DNA of 64,000 nt from Desulfamplus magnetovallimortis (GCF_900170035.1 NZ_LT828540.1:508960-572959), one strand, 5' to 3'. Numbered from the stretch's first letter, positions 1 to 9,381 are shown. Notes: generated by a model from the sequence alone, not told the origin. Program-made: numbers and translations.

Positions 1-946
1 TGACACCAGCATCATCAGAATCAAAAACAAGAATCATCTGTTGTGCATATCCCTTTAAAAGCCTTATATGGGATATGGTAAGAGCTGTCCCAAGGGATGC
101 TACACAATTTTTAATACCATTTTGAAAAAGGGTCAGAAAATCAAGGTATCCTTCAACAATATAAACACTTCCCTGCTCTCTGCAATGCTGCCTTGATGCA
201 TGAAGCCCATAAAGTATTCTGCTCTTGCTGTAAACAGGTGTTTCAGGAGAGTTGAGATACTTTGGCATTGCATCATCCATGACCCTTCCACCAAAACCTG
301 CCACCTGCATATTTACATCAATTATGGGAAATATAATTCGATTCCTGAACCTGTCATAATATCCACTTCCTCTTTCCCGTCTCAGAACCAGGCCTGACTT
401 TTCAGCTTCACTTCTCGAAAGCTTTAGTTTTCTCAGCAGTTTAACCGAGGAATCCCAGGAATCAGGCGCATATCCAATGCTGAACTGGTCAAGGGTTTCC
501 CCTGTAAGCCCCCTTCCTTCAAGATACTCTCTGGCTTTTGCAGCACCAGTTGTGTTACGGAGGTGTTCCATAAAAAAGTTTCTGGCATGATCATTCACCC
601 TAAAAAGAGTATCCTTTAAAAGCATACTCTTTTGTTGAACAGGATCAAGACGGGAAGTTTCAATGGTAATACCGTATTTTCTGGCAAGCATGGTTGCTGC
701 TTCAGGAAAGGAAAGCCCATGATATTTCATGATAAATGAAAAAAGATTGCCACCTGCACCACATCCAAAGCAGTGAAAAATCTGTTTGTCCGGACTGACT
801 GAAAAAGATGGTGTTTTTTCAGAATGAAACGGACAGAGGCCAAAATAGTTTCTGCCAGATTTTTTAAGATTCACGGCATCGGATATAATATCAACAATAT
901 CTGATGCATTCAGAATCTGGGCAATTTTTTCTTCCGGAATGAACAT
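1..946 (-). CDS. dnaG: DNA primase DnaG, N-terminal part (cut by window start)
   Basis: Reading the minus strand from ATG at 946 gives a protein starting MFIPEEKIAQILNASDIVD. It carries the CHC2 zinc-ribbon motif of bacterial primases (CPFH, then FHCFGCGAGG about 16 residues later). The primase core follows, with YYDRFRNRIIFPI, the TOPRIM stretch VYIVEGYLDFLTL and then VFDSDDAGV. DnaG makes RNA primers at the replication fork and works with the DnaB helicase. About 315 residues are inside the window; the rest of TOPRIM and the helicase-binding C-terminus lie beyond position 1. No frame break is seen. The neighbour hisB is 34 bp upstream on the same strand, so the two may be co-transcribed. 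Family assignment is close to certain from the zinc finger and core motifs. Confidence 0.96.
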   Translation of the reverse strand, partial: MFIPEEKIAQILNASDIVDIISDAVNLKKSGRNYFGLCPFHSEKTPSFSVSPDKQIFHCFGCGAGGNLFSFIMKYHGLSFPEAATMLARKYGITIETSRLDPVQQKSMLLKDTLFRVNDHARNFFMEHLRNTTGAAKAREYLEGRGLTGETLDQFSIGYAPDSWDSSVKLLRKLKLSRSEAEKSGLVLRRERGSGYYDRFRNRIIFPIIDVNMQVAGFGGRVMDDAMPKYLNSPETPVYSKSRILYGLHASRQHCREQGSVYIVEGYLDFLTLFQNGIKNCVASLGTALTISHIRLLKGYAQQMILVFDSDDAGV

Positions 947-980
947 TATTATAATTAATTATCCCCGGTTGAATGAATTT

Positions 981-1577
981 TTACAGGATTCCCTTACTTG
1001 ACAATGTTCCTGATATTTGTGAATCAATTCGACAGGCTTCTCTCAATGCCCTTCCAAGGGCCTTGAAAACTGATTCAAGAATGTGGTGTTCATTCTGGCC
1101 ATATGCAACATTAATATGAAGATTCATGCCTGCCTGAACACTGAATGCACGGAAGAACTCCTCTGCAAGCCATGCATCAAAGGTACCTGAAGAGCGTATA
1201 TTTTCCGGAAGATGATAAACCAGGAAAGGCCGGTTGGAAAGATCAACATTAACCCTTGAAAATGCTTCATCCATTGGAACAGCACCTTCTCCGTATCTAC
1301 AGATCCCCTTCCTGTCTGACAGTGCTTTAGAAAAAAGCTGCCCCATAACAAGCCCGACATCTTCAACCGTGTGGTGATAGTCCACATCAAGATCTCCCTT
1401 TGCAACAAGATGAAGATCAAAAAAGCCATGTACTGTAAACAGGGTTAACATATGGTCAAAAAATGCAATGCCTGTATTGATCTCCGGTGTTCCCTTTCCT
1501 TCAATTGTGAGCGTTGCATCAATTTCAGTCTCTTTTGTTTTTCGTGTTACTGTTGCCGTTCTAATCAATCCGGACAT
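981..1577 (-). CDS. hisB: Imidazoleglycerol-phosphate dehydratase
   Basis: Predicted monofunctional HisB of 198 residues, which removes water from imidazole-glycerol phosphate to give imidazole-acetol phosphate in histidine synthesis (cytoplasmic, Mn-dependent in the family). Signature stretches are visible: FFDHMLTLFTVHGFFDL, DYHHTVEDVGLVMG and GQNEHHILESVFKALGRAL, which hold the metal-binding His/Glu residues. The start is ATG at 1577, preceded by AAGGG nine bases upstream. An in-frame TTG at 1595 would add six residues but has no ribosome site. No other his genes are nearby, so it stands apart from any his operon here. It sits just upstream of dnaG on the same strand. Confidence 0.95.
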   Translation of the reverse strand: MSGLIRTATVTRKTKETEIDATLTIEGKGTPEINTGIAFFDHMLTLFTVHGFFDLHLVAKGDLDVDYHHTVEDVGLVMGQLFSKALSDRKGICRYGEGAVPMDEAFSRVNVDLSNRPFLVYHLPENIRSSGTFDAWLAEEFFRAFSVQAGMNLHINVAYGQNEHHILESVFKALGRALREACRIDSQISGTLSSKGIL

Positions 1578-2041
1578 ATTAAAATACCCTTGCAAATAAT
1601 CGGTAAAAACATTAGAATGCTGTCATTATTTTATCTTATGAATGAGCCCGTTGATTTAGTCGATTTTTTAAAAAATCACCACAAAAAAAATCACCACAAT
1701 ATGATATGTTTCTTGATTACTTGAAAATCTTTATATCGTGGCAAAATCAAATATGTAAATACTTAATCAACAGAGTCATGAATGACTCTCATTTTTATTT
1801 TTGGGAGGTTACTTATACACAACCATCCCGCCTATGGGAGATTTCTTTATAACAGCCATGGCAGATCCATCTGCCACAACGAAGGATGAAAGTCCTTAAA
1901 AGCTTTAAAATACAAGAACAAAAATCAAATCTTCAAGGCCAGCTCTTCTCAACCACCCTCTAATTTTAAATTCGATTAGAATACTTCCAAACAAGCCGTA
2001 ATGTCAATTATTTTTTATATTTCAAGGGGTACAGCCTTTAC
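1578..2041. other. Intergenic region between divergent hisB and ycaO-like genes
   Basis: No gene is seen in these 464 bp. The stretch near 1664-1700 holds a short direct repeat (AAAAAATCACCAC twice). One R1 repeat unit lies at 1848-1896. It must carry the divergent promoters, but no convincing -35/-10 pair was picked out. The ycaO-like start at 2042 has AAGGGGT about 15 bases upstream, a weakly placed ribosome site. Confidence 0.5.
1848..1896 (+). repeat. R1 repeat, single unit (hairpin variant)
   Basis: The unit reads TATAACAGCCATGGCAGAT, then CCATCTGCCACAACGAAGGA and TGAAAGTCC. GGCAGAT and ATCTGCC form a perfect stem, followed by the family's conserved ACAACGAA-x-x-ATGAAAGTC. Close relatives occur at 23.7, 34.0, 46.5, 54.6, 58.5 and 60.4 kb. 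It is truncated here after the GAAAGTC arm; no GACTTTC partner follows. Confidence 0.7.
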
Positions 2042-3838
2042 ATGACAGCATCATATAAACAACTCGCAGACGCCTTTAAAGTTGAAGGCGCTGACCATGA
2101 CAAAATAACTTCACCAGAAGCAACAATAGAAAACTTCAAATCAAGATCACGCACTGCAAGTCTCAAGATTTTAAAAGAGACCAGAAGAATAGACAATAAT
2201 CGACTAGGTATTCCTGTCTATTACAGCATCTGTGGACATGATGCCGGAAGACTCACAGGTACCAGAAAGCAGATGGGAAAGGGAGTCACACCCGCTCTTG
2301 CAGAGGCAAGCGCAGTTATGGAACTTGCAGAAAGATTCAGTCTTTACAGCTTCATGGACAATGAATCAAATATATTTAAAACCACGTTTGAGAAAATAGA
2401 CAATGAAAAGAAGTGTGAAGCCATATCATTTGACTTACTACTTAAATCTGTAGAAACAAATAATGTTGCTAATCCATATTCCAGTAAGGAAAAGGAAAAG
2501 CTGCTCAGGATTTTCTCCATGCTTGAACTGAAGTGGGTAAAGGCATTTAACCACACCACCTGTAAAGAGATATTTATACCCATGGATTGGTTCTTTATGA
2601 TCAATGAATTCAATGGTTCATCAGCAGGAAACTGCCATGAGGAGGCCATCTGCCAGGGTGCATGCGAAATAATTGAGCGTCATGTCTCAGCCATTGTCTG
2701 CAAAAGTAAAAACCTTGACATTCCATCCATTGACCCTGATTCTGTCACAAATCCATCCAATGTAGATTTAATCAGAAAATTTCATAATGCAGGAATAAAA
2801 ATATACATAAACGACTTTTCACTCAATACTGGGGTTCCCACAATCGGTGTCTTGGCATATGACCCTTCTACCTTTCCCGATTCAAGTGAAATTGTCTGGA
2901 CAGCCGGAACTGCGCCAAGTCCTGATAAGGCACTTAGCAGGGCATTGACCGAAGTTGCCCAGCTTGCCGGAGACTTCAATACATCATCAAATTATGTTGC
3001 AAGTGGTCTGCCCAAATATAAAACCCTTGAAGAGGCATCACACATAATTGACCCCATTGAAAAGGGAGAATCTTCAAAAATATCCCTTGGCGAACTTCCG
3101 GATATTTCAAGTTCCAATATAAAAGATGAAGTTGAGGCAATTATCAATGCCATGAAAAAACTTGGGTTTGAACTTATCATTGTAGATACCACAGACCCCA
3201 GGCTATGCATACCTGCATGCTACACAGTTGTACCAGGGGCACAGTTCAGGGAAAGAGCAGAAAACAGCAGCATTCCAATGTTTGCAGCAAGACATGTATA
3301 TTCAAACAATGCCCCTGAAAAAGCCTGTGATATCCTTGAAAAGATATCACTAATCATGCCTGATCAATACTGCATTGAGTTTTATCTGGGTTTGTGCAAC
3401 ATGGAACTCCAAGAATATAATAAAGCACTTGTCAATCTTGAAGCTGCCATGCAAATGAATCCTTCAATTCAGGACATTCCAAGTATATGTTCATATACAG
3501 GGATATGCCTTAAGGAGCTTGGAGATTACAAGAGAGCAATTGAACTCCTTGAACATGGCGTTTCTATAGATGACGAAAGACCTGATTTGTATAATCTTCT
3601 TGGTTTCTGTCATTTTCAGTTAAAAGAACATGAGACTTCAATATCATATTTTGAAAAAGTTCTTAAAATAACCCCGGCATCAGGTATTGATCATGCAAGT
3701 ATAGCCTCTAATTACAGAGAGCTTGGAAACTTTGAAAAGGCTTTAGATTACTATGAGATGGCACTAAACCTTGATCCATCCCTTGATTTTGCAAAGGAAA
3801 ATATGATCAGGCTGAAAAAACAGGTAAATCATCCATGA
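2042..3838 (+). CDS. YcaO-domain protein with C-terminal TPR repeats
   Basis: 598 residues. The N-terminal ~400 residues are a YcaO ATP-using domain: KQMGKGVTPALAEASAVMEL (about 76-95), NGSSAGNCHEEAICQGACEI (191-210) followed by IERH, and LTEVAQLAGDF near 300 are the typical acidic ATP/Mg-binding stretches. Residues from about 430 to 590 are tetratricopeptide repeats. YcaO domains activate amide backbones with ATP. The E. coli YcaO, also about 590 residues with a helical-repeat C-terminus, assists RimO methylthiolation of ribosomal protein S12, whereas others make azoline or thioamide peptides. The length and TPR tail favour the E. coli-like class. No precursor peptide, TfuA or dehydrogenase gene is adjacent. 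The stop overlaps the next gene by four bases (ATGA), implying translational coupling with an ATPase. Confidence 0.85.
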   Translation: MTASYKQLADAFKVEGADHDKITSPEATIENFKSRSRTASLKILKETRRIDNNRLGIPVYYSICGHDAGRLTGTRKQMGKGVTPALAEASAVMELAERFSLYSFMDNESNIFKTTFEKIDNEKKCEAISFDLLLKSVETNNVANPYSSKEKEKLLRIFSMLELKWVKAFNHTTCKEIFIPMDWFFMINEFNGSSAGNCHEEAICQGACEIIERHVSAIVCKSKNLDIPSIDPDSVTNPSNVDLIRKFHNAGIKIYINDFSLNTGVPTIGVLAYDPSTFPDSSEIVWTAGTAPSPDKALSRALTEVAQLAGDFNTSSNYVASGLPKYKTLEEASHIIDPIEKGESSKISLGELPDISSSNIKDEVEAIINAMKKLGFELIIVDTTDPRLCIPACYTVVPGAQFRERAENSSIPMFAARHVYSNNAPEKACDILEKISLIMPDQYCIEFYLGLCNMELQEYNKALVNLEAAMQMNPSIQDIPSICSYTGICLKELGDYKRAIELLEHGVSIDDERPDLYNLLGFCHFQLKEHETSISYFEKVLKITPASGIDHASIASNYRELGNFEKALDYYEMALNLDPSLDFAKENMIRLKKQVNHP

Positions 3839-5571
3839 AATACCCATTGCCAGAAAGAATAGGCGAACCAGAACTCCTTGCAGGCCGTGAAAAGGAATTT
3901 GCCCTGTTCCATAAATGGATCGAACGTATCCCCAGAAGACTTTCAAAATCCCGCGTGATTCTTGCCAGGCGCAAAAGTGGCAAAACCGCATTCATACAGA
4001 GGATTTTTAATCAACTCTGGAGTGAAAACGGCAAGGTGATTCCTTTTTTTTTCGAGATAGCTGAAGAGAAAAAATGGTTTCTTGATTTTGCAATAAAATA
4101 TTACCGCACTTTTGCGACTCAATACATCTCTTTTATGGAAAGAGATAGTACACTTGTCACAATGCCCATGGATTTGCAAGCTATAAAATCCTGGGGAAAA
4201 TCAAGATCCCATAGCTATATTGTTAATGATGTCGATATTATTCTAAGGGCAAAGCAGGAGAATTTATATGGCCAAATTTGGGAGATTGCCTACACTGCCC
4301 CCGAAAGATTTGCTGCTGCTTTTGATCTCAGATTTATAGTCATTATTGATGAATTCCAGAATATTACCGAGTATATTTACAGAGATCAAGCTTGTGACAC
4401 TGCAAAGGATAAAACCCTTGCAGGCAGTTTCCACGGAGTATCAGAATCTAAAATTGCGCCCATGCTTGTAACAGGTTCCTATGTAGGCTGGCTTGTGGGA
4501 GTTTTAGATGAGTACTTAGAAGCAGGCCGATTGAAACGTTTTTTCATGAATCCCTACCTGACACCAGATGAGGGGCTTCAAGCTGTTTTTAAATATTCTG
4601 AATATTATGAGGAGCCTGTCACCAGCGAAACTGCAATTCAAATTAATCAGCTATGCCAATCAGATCCGTTTTTTATATCCTGTGTAATTGAAAGTGACTT
4701 TGAAGGCAAAGATTTGACAACACGTAAGGGGGTTGTGGATACAGTCAATTACGAAATTTCTGATAAAAGATCTGAGATGTCCATGACCTGGGCAGAGTAT
4801 ATTGAGCTTACATTAAAGCGCGTAAATGACATTAACGCCAAAAAAATCCTGCTTCACATGAGCAAACATGCAGAACGTGAGTGGACTCCCAGGGAGTTAA
4901 AGGATTTACTGGGGCTTGACATTGAAGTAAAGGAGATACACCAGAAGCTTCGTACACTTGTCAAAGCAGACCTATTGACTGAAGGCAACTCTGATATTGA
5001 CTTTCAGGGTCTCAGGGATGGTACCTTGTATCTTGTATTACGAAGCCGATTTGAAAAAGAGATCAGTAGTTTTGAGCCTGACCTGAAAAAGGATTTTCAT
5101 AAAGAGCTGGATCGCCTTGCAAGGGATAAAAAAGCACTACAGGGAAAACTGAATAATCTTGTGGGGAAGGTTGCAGAATACCAGCTTGCCACGGATTTCA
5201 GGAGCCGAAAACGTTTTCCGGTTTCCAGATATTTTAAGGGTGTCGCAGATTCGACTGTGCTTAACATAATTGATGTAAAACTGCGTGTAAAGTTCCAGAG
5301 ACCTGATGGAAAAGAGATGGAAATTGATGTCATGGCAAAGTCTGACTGCAGCAGAATTATTCTGGTTGAAGTTAAAAAAACAAAAGAGAAAATCGGTTTT
5401 AAAGCTGTGCAGGATTTTATGGAAAAAAGCAATGTTTATGCAGAACAATGGCCTGACATGATCGTGATACCTGCTTTTCTCTCCACAGGAGGCTTTACTG
5501 ATGAAGCCTTGAAATTTTGCCGTGATAATTCAATTGGTACAGCAACAACAGTTTCATCATATATTCTGTAA
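3835..5571 (+). CDS. P-loop ATPase with C-terminal PD-(D/E)XK-like segment
   Basis: 578 residues, starting with ATG inside the stop of the YcaO gene. The N-terminus resembles the archaeal-type ATPase_2/STAND-like group: AGREKEF, a P-loop with a non-standard first residue (ARRKSGKT, 44-51) and Walker B FIVIIDEFQN (167-176). The middle, about 330-400, looks like a winged-helix segment (EWTPRELKDLLGLD). The C-terminal ~90 residues contain EIDV (D498) and then VEVKK (E512, K514), the spacing expected of a restriction-endonuclease-like fold. Archaeal-type ATPases often end in DUF234, which has the same fold. The role is unknown: a nuclease-type defence function or a partner for the YcaO protein are both possible. 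The coupling to ycaO is seen directly; the functional link is inference. Confidence 0.72.
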   Translation: MKYPLPERIGEPELLAGREKEFALFHKWIERIPRRLSKSRVILARRKSGKTAFIQRIFNQLWSENGKVIPFFFEIAEEKKWFLDFAIKYYRTFATQYISFMERDSTLVTMPMDLQAIKSWGKSRSHSYIVNDVDIILRAKQENLYGQIWEIAYTAPERFAAAFDLRFIVIIDEFQNITEYIYRDQACDTAKDKTLAGSFHGVSESKIAPMLVTGSYVGWLVGVLDEYLEAGRLKRFFMNPYLTPDEGLQAVFKYSEYYEEPVTSETAIQINQLCQSDPFFISCVIESDFEGKDLTTRKGVVDTVNYEISDKRSEMSMTWAEYIELTLKRVNDINAKKILLHMSKHAEREWTPRELKDLLGLDIEVKEIHQKLRTLVKADLLTEGNSDIDFQGLRDGTLYLVLRSRFEKEISSFEPDLKKDFHKELDRLARDKKALQGKLNNLVGKVAEYQLATDFRSRKRFPVSRYFKGVADSTVLNIIDVKLRVKFQRPDGKEMEIDVMAKSDCSRIILVEVKKTKEKIGFKAVQDFMEKSNVYAEQWPDMIVIPAFLSTGGFTDEALKFCRDNSIGTATTVSSYIL

Positions 5572-5573
5572 TT

Positions 5574-5652
5574 TTATTAGAAAGTCTGCATAACATACTG
5601 ATATGCAATGACTTTCATGTTTCGTTGTGATGCATCAGCAAACATGGGGGGT
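5574..5652 (-). repeat. R1 repeat, single unit
   Basis: Begins ATTAGAAAGTCTGCATAACA and runs to GCAAACATGGGGGG. It is the same unit, in the same orientation, as at 54.6 kb and the reverse of the pair at 58.5 kb. It follows the ATPase gene directly, so it may act as a 3' hairpin. Confidence 0.75.
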
Positions 5653-5682
5653 ATTAAAAAGTCTTCAGGATACACAATCTCC

Positions 5683-5720
5683 TGCCTTATCCTGTTAATC
5701 TTGGGTATCCTGATTCAGAA
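5683..5720 (-). repeat. R3 repeat, half copy
   Basis: CTGCCTTATCCTGTTAATCT followed by TGGGTATCCTGATTCAG is one arm of the R3 palindrome that is complete at 33015-33102. The other arm is absent. Confidence 0.65.
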
Positions 5721-5734
5721 AGTATTGACAAAGC

Positions 5735-5840
5735 GGCATTCTTCATATGACCCCAAAAGTACTTTACACTTTTTTGTGAGAGATTCCCGCCACTCAGAGT
5801 TTTCTCTCAGGAAAGTGTAAAGCGGGAAATGAAAGACGCC
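5735..5840. mobile_element. R2 MITE-like element with 8-bp target duplication
   Basis: A 106-bp element with ends GGCATTCTTCAT and ATGAAAGACGCC, and internal inverted TTTACACTTT/AAAGTGTAAA blocks. It is flanked on both sides by GACAAAGC (5727-5734 and 5841-5848), a perfect 8-bp direct repeat. It encodes nothing. Confidence 0.85.
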
Positions 5841-5870
5841 GACAAAGCTCACAAATAGGTATCGTCTTTG

Positions 5871-5952
5871 AGTAACCTACAAGACAGATACCCACCAGTG
5901 GTTTTAAAATTGACCAATCTGAAATCTTTTAGTAACGCACAAGACAGATACC
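5871..5952 (+). repeat. Pair of 22-bp direct repeats, 60 bp apart
   Basis: AGTAACSYACAAGACAGATA plus CC occurs at 5871-5892 and 5931-5952. The first copy is preceded by GGTATCGTCTT, which is close to the reverse complement of AAGACAGATACC, so a stem is possible. Two copies only; function unknown. Confidence 0.6.
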
Positions 5953-5973
5953 GGTAAATAAAAAATTATCACC

Positions 5974-6426
5974 TCATACAGATACTTCAATTGCCATCAC
6001 CACAAAAAGATATCTCATAAATTTTCCAATGGTCACAAGACACAGAAATGATAAAGGATTAACCTTCAATATTCCGGCAACAACAGTCAAGGGATCTCCA
6101 ATAACCGGCAGCCACGCAAGCAGAAGAACTATCTGGCCATGTTTTTTGAACTTTTCCTCAGCTTTTGACATCTCATGCTCAGATATCCTGAGCAGTCTTA
6201 TAACTATCCAGCGTCCTCCCCTGATCCCAATAATATAGTTTACAATGGAACCAAGGACATTTCCTGATGTTGCAACCATAAGCAACAAAAAATGATCGTA
6301 TGCATTGAGCCACAACATTGTCAGTATAATTTCAGATGCCAGAGGCAGGATAGTAGCTGCCCCAAAAGCTGACAGAAAAAGGCCTGCATAGCCATATTCA
6401 GCAAGAAATTCCATACTTACAGCCAC
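5974..6426 (-). CDS. YqaA/DedA-like (VTT) inner-membrane protein
   Basis: About 146-150 residues with several hydrophobic segments. It has the small-protein form of the VTT/SNARE-associated fold: YAGLFLSAFGAATILPLASE near the start, GNVLGSIVNYIIGIRGGRW in the middle and LLLAWLPVIGDPLTVVAGIL late. The YqaA branch of the DedA superfamily is 140-150 residues long, matching this length. DedA proteins act in lipid or osmotic homeostasis and some are undecaprenyl-phosphate or phospholipid flippases; YqaA itself has no settled role. The GTG start at 6426 abuts the kinase stop (TGAGTG). An ATG four codons later (6414) is the alternative, and neither has a clear ribosome site. It probably shares a transcript with the kinase upstream. 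Confidence 0.82.
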   Translation of the reverse strand: MAVSMEFLAEYGYAGLFLSAFGAATILPLASEIILTMLWLNAYDHFLLLMVATSGNVLGSIVNYIIGIRGGRWIVIRLLRISEHEMSKAEEKFKKHGQIVLLLAWLPVIGDPLTVVAGILKVNPLSFLCLVTIGKFMRYLFVVMAIEVSV

Positions 6427-9183
6427 TCAGGCAGAAAATTTGGCTTCATCAAGCACCTTACGAATAACTTTAATAAGATTTTCGGCAATCAAAGGTTTTT
6501 CATAATATTCACATATTCCCATTGCAGCCGCTTTTTCTGCATCAATGAGATCACTGTGTCCGGTACATATGATAATGGGTTGATCTGGTTTTATTTCAAG
6601 TATTCTTTTTGCAAGCTCCACACCTGTCATTTTTGGCATAGTAACATCAGTGATTATAAGATCAAAGTTAGCAAAATTTTGTTTGTATTCCAATAAAGCG
6701 TCAACTCCATTGGAAAAAACTTTAACTCTGTAACCATAATCTTTAAGCAACTCCTTTGTTGATGTGATTATACTCTCTTCATCATCAACCACCATTATAA
6801 ATTCGTTCCCACCAGATATGACAACAGGTTCTGGTTCCGTAAAATTTAATGCAGATGAAGATTGAAACACCGGAAGATATATTGATATTTGAGTTCCTCT
6901 GCCAACTTCACTGGTTAGGTCGATATAACCATTATGACCTGCAACAATTCCATGCACAACAGCCATGCCAAGCCCTGTTCCCTTGTTTACAGCTTTTGTT
7001 GTAAAATATGGTTCAAAAATTTTTTCCATGGTCTCTTTATCCATTCCTTTACCAGTGTCATGTACAGTTAATTTTATGTACATTCCAGGCTCAATGGGAG
7101 CAATGGAAAAGATGGCAACATCCGACCCATCAGGAAGCTCGGTTCTCTCAAGTGTAACAGAGATAACTCCACCTGTCTCTTCCATTGCATGATAGGCATT
7201 GGTGCACAGGTTCATCATAATCTGATGAATCTGAGTACTATCTCCAAGGATTACACTGTTAGTTGAAATATGGCTTTTAATGTCAATGGTTGAAGGGATT
7301 GTTGAACGTATCATCTTGAGAGCTTCCATAACTATGGATGATACTTGCAAAGGCTGTTTTTTATGTTCTGTATTGCGGCTGAAGGTGAGAATCTGCTTTA
7401 CAAGTTCGCCTGCCCGCTTGCTGCTGATATCAATTTTATCAAGATAGATGCTTAATTTTTCAGGATCTGAAAGGTGAAGCATTGCCAATTGGTTATAACC
7501 AAAAATTGCTGAAAGGATATTATTGAAATCATGGGCAATTCCACCTGCAAGGGTTCCTATTGACTCCATCTTCTGAGCCTTCTGAAGCCTGAGGGTCATG
7601 GCTCTTTTTTCCTGCTCTGCAACTTTAAGTTCTGTAATGTCCCTGCCTTCAACAATAAGAAAAAGCACATTTCCAAATTCGTCCAGTACAGGCTTTATGG
7701 AGATATCAATATTTCTGACATCACCTGTTTGAGTGATATTGGAAGTGTTATATCTTACAAATTCCCCTTTGCCTGCAAGCTCTATTGATTTCTTCAATTT
7801 TCTTTGAACTTCAGCATCGTGATTCCACCACGGAGTTTCCCAGAAAAAGCGGTTTTTAACGTCCAGGGCACTGCAACCTATCAGATCAAGAGCTGTCTGA
7901 TTGACATCCTGTATAATACCTGATGGAGAAAGAACACCTGAAAACTGAAAAAGTTGATCAAAAAGGCCTCTGAGTTTAAGCTCCTTCTCCTTAAGACTCT
8001 TCTGTGTTTTGATATGGTTGCAGATCTCTTTGTTAAGATTTTTATGATATAGATCAAGCCTGTCCATAAATGAATCAAAATATTCAGAAAGTTTACCAAA
8101 TTCATTGGGAGCATTGTAATTCATCCTGATTGAAAAGTCACCTTTTACACCAGATTCAAGCTTTTTCATCAGCACTTCAAGGGGCCTTGTAAGGAGTCTG
8201 CTGATAATATAGGTAAGAATAATTGAGGTTGATATTGCAATCAAAAGAATAATTAATATAAGTCTTTTAAAAATATCCAAAGGCTCATATATTTCTTCCA
8301 CATAGCTTGAAGAGCCTACAATCCATTTATATTCAGGCAGATGGTCAAATATTGCGATCTTTTTCCTTTCAAATTTTTCACCAGGATTTTTCCAGCTATA
8401 TCTCAACGTGCCTTTTTTTATATTAATTATTTGTAAAATTACTTCATACAGAGAGTTATTTCGCTTAAAATGACCCAAATCGTCAGCAGCCGGATGGACA
8501 ACAGGGATTCCATCCTCTCTTATTATAAAAGCATATCCGGTTTTTCCGCTTTTATATGAAATCACAATCTCCTTGAAGTCATCTATATCAATAAGATAAT
8601 TGAATTCATTGCGATAGGATGATACCGAAATAATCCAGTCCAGGGGTTTGAAATAGGTCATATAAAGGGCCTTGGGGCGGGCATAGGGTTCGCCAGGGTT
8701 CTGCCAGTTATATTCAATATAACCATCTTTGATCTCTATCTGTTTTCTGACAAAATCAAAAGATGAAACATCAGAGCCTTTTACAGCGTTGTTTGGATGA
8801 ACAACAACTGTTGCATTGCTGTCAATGCAATAAATATATCCGCTTATACCAACGCTCTGGGACAAAAACACCTCTTCAATCATCTTGATGGCTTCCTCTC
8901 TTATAAGTAGCCCAGAGCGATATTTATTATAATAATACTCGGCAATATCAAGATTTTTTTCGGCAATGGCGCAAAGCCTGTTTTTGATTGAGACAGATGC
9001 GGAGGCTTTAATCATTTTGACAAGGGCATCTGTTTTTTCATTTAACTCCTTTTCAATATTAGCCATAAGAACTTTTTTGATCTTAAAATAGGATATCCCG
9101 CTTCCTGCTATCATCAGCGGAATAAAAACAACCAGAAAGGTCAATAAAAGTCTGTCTCTGATTTTTAAATTTCCTGAGATCAT
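6427..9183 (-). CDS. Hybrid sensor histidine kinase (Cache-HAMP-PAS-HisKA-HATPase-REC)
   Basis: 918 residues from ATG 9183, which has AAGGA five bases upstream; an in-frame TTG at 9225 lacks this. A first membrane helix (about 11-32) is followed by a periplasmic region with two Cache-type modules, each with a pattern like GYIYCIDSNATVVVHPN or GYAFIIREDGIPVVHPA. A second helix near 320-342, a HAMP segment and a PAS domain precede HisKA (GGIAHDFNNIL, phospho-His). HATPase_c shows MNLCTNAYHAM, DTGKGM and GTGLGMAVVHGI. The terminal receiver has VDDEESI and ITDVTMPKMTG. The Cache modules imply sensing of a small extracytoplasmic ligand; the output partner is not in the window. The next gene encodes a YqaA-like protein. 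Confidence 0.93.
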   Translation of the reverse strand: MISGNLKIRDRLLLTFLVVFIPLMIAGSGISYFKIKKVLMANIEKELNEKTDALVKMIKASASVSIKNRLCAIAEKNLDIAEYYYNKYRSGLLIREEAIKMIEEVFLSQSVGISGYIYCIDSNATVVVHPNNAVKGSDVSSFDFVRKQIEIKDGYIEYNWQNPGEPYARPKALYMTYFKPLDWIISVSSYRNEFNYLIDIDDFKEIVISYKSGKTGYAFIIREDGIPVVHPAADDLGHFKRNNSLYEVILQIINIKKGTLRYSWKNPGEKFERKKIAIFDHLPEYKWIVGSSSYVEEIYEPLDIFKRLILIILLIAISTSIILTYIISRLLTRPLEVLMKKLESGVKGDFSIRMNYNAPNEFGKLSEYFDSFMDRLDLYHKNLNKEICNHIKTQKSLKEKELKLRGLFDQLFQFSGVLSPSGIIQDVNQTALDLIGCSALDVKNRFFWETPWWNHDAEVQRKLKKSIELAGKGEFVRYNTSNITQTGDVRNIDISIKPVLDEFGNVLFLIVEGRDITELKVAEQEKRAMTLRLQKAQKMESIGTLAGGIAHDFNNILSAIFGYNQLAMLHLSDPEKLSIYLDKIDISSKRAGELVKQILTFSRNTEHKKQPLQVSSIVMEALKMIRSTIPSTIDIKSHISTNSVILGDSTQIHQIMMNLCTNAYHAMEETGGVISVTLERTELPDGSDVAIFSIAPIEPGMYIKLTVHDTGKGMDKETMEKIFEPYFTTKAVNKGTGLGMAVVHGIVAGHNGYIDLTSEVGRGTQISIYLPVFQSSSALNFTEPEPVVISGGNEFIMVVDDEESIITSTKELLKDYGYRVKVFSNGVDALLEYKQNFANFDLIITDVTMPKMTGVELAKRILEIKPDQPIIICTGHSDLIDAEKAAAMGICEYYEKPLIAENLIKVIRKVLDEAKFSA

Positions 9184-9275
9184 CTTGTTCCTTAAGTCAT
9201 GGCCGAATTCAACTGCTACTCCCAACCATGAAAATGGTTAGGGTCTTTTCACGATAAAAAAAAGAGGGACGTTTA

Positions 9276-9381
9276 GGCATCTTTCATTTGCAAGTTTACA
9301 TTTTCCTGAACACAATGCCGGTTTTTCCAGTAGCCTGTTCCGGAAAGTGTAAAGAACTTTATGCACGATATTAAGGATGCC
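9276..9381. mobile_element. R2 MITE-like element with 8-bp target duplication
   Basis: 106 bp, ends GGCATCTTTCAT and AAGGATGCC, with TTTACATTTTCC and GGAAAGTGTAAA inside. Flanked by GACGTTTA at 9268-9275 and 9382-9389, a perfect 8-bp duplication. Confidence 0.85.

Noticed and set aside
5608-5820. Small 70-codon frame after the ATPase gene
   Set aside because: It spans R1, R3 and R2 repeats, so the sequence is repeat-derived rather than a gene.
5871-5952. Two 22-bp direct repeats 60 bp apart, looking like a minimal CRISPR
   Set aside because: Only two copies, no third repeat, no leader and no cas gene in the window.
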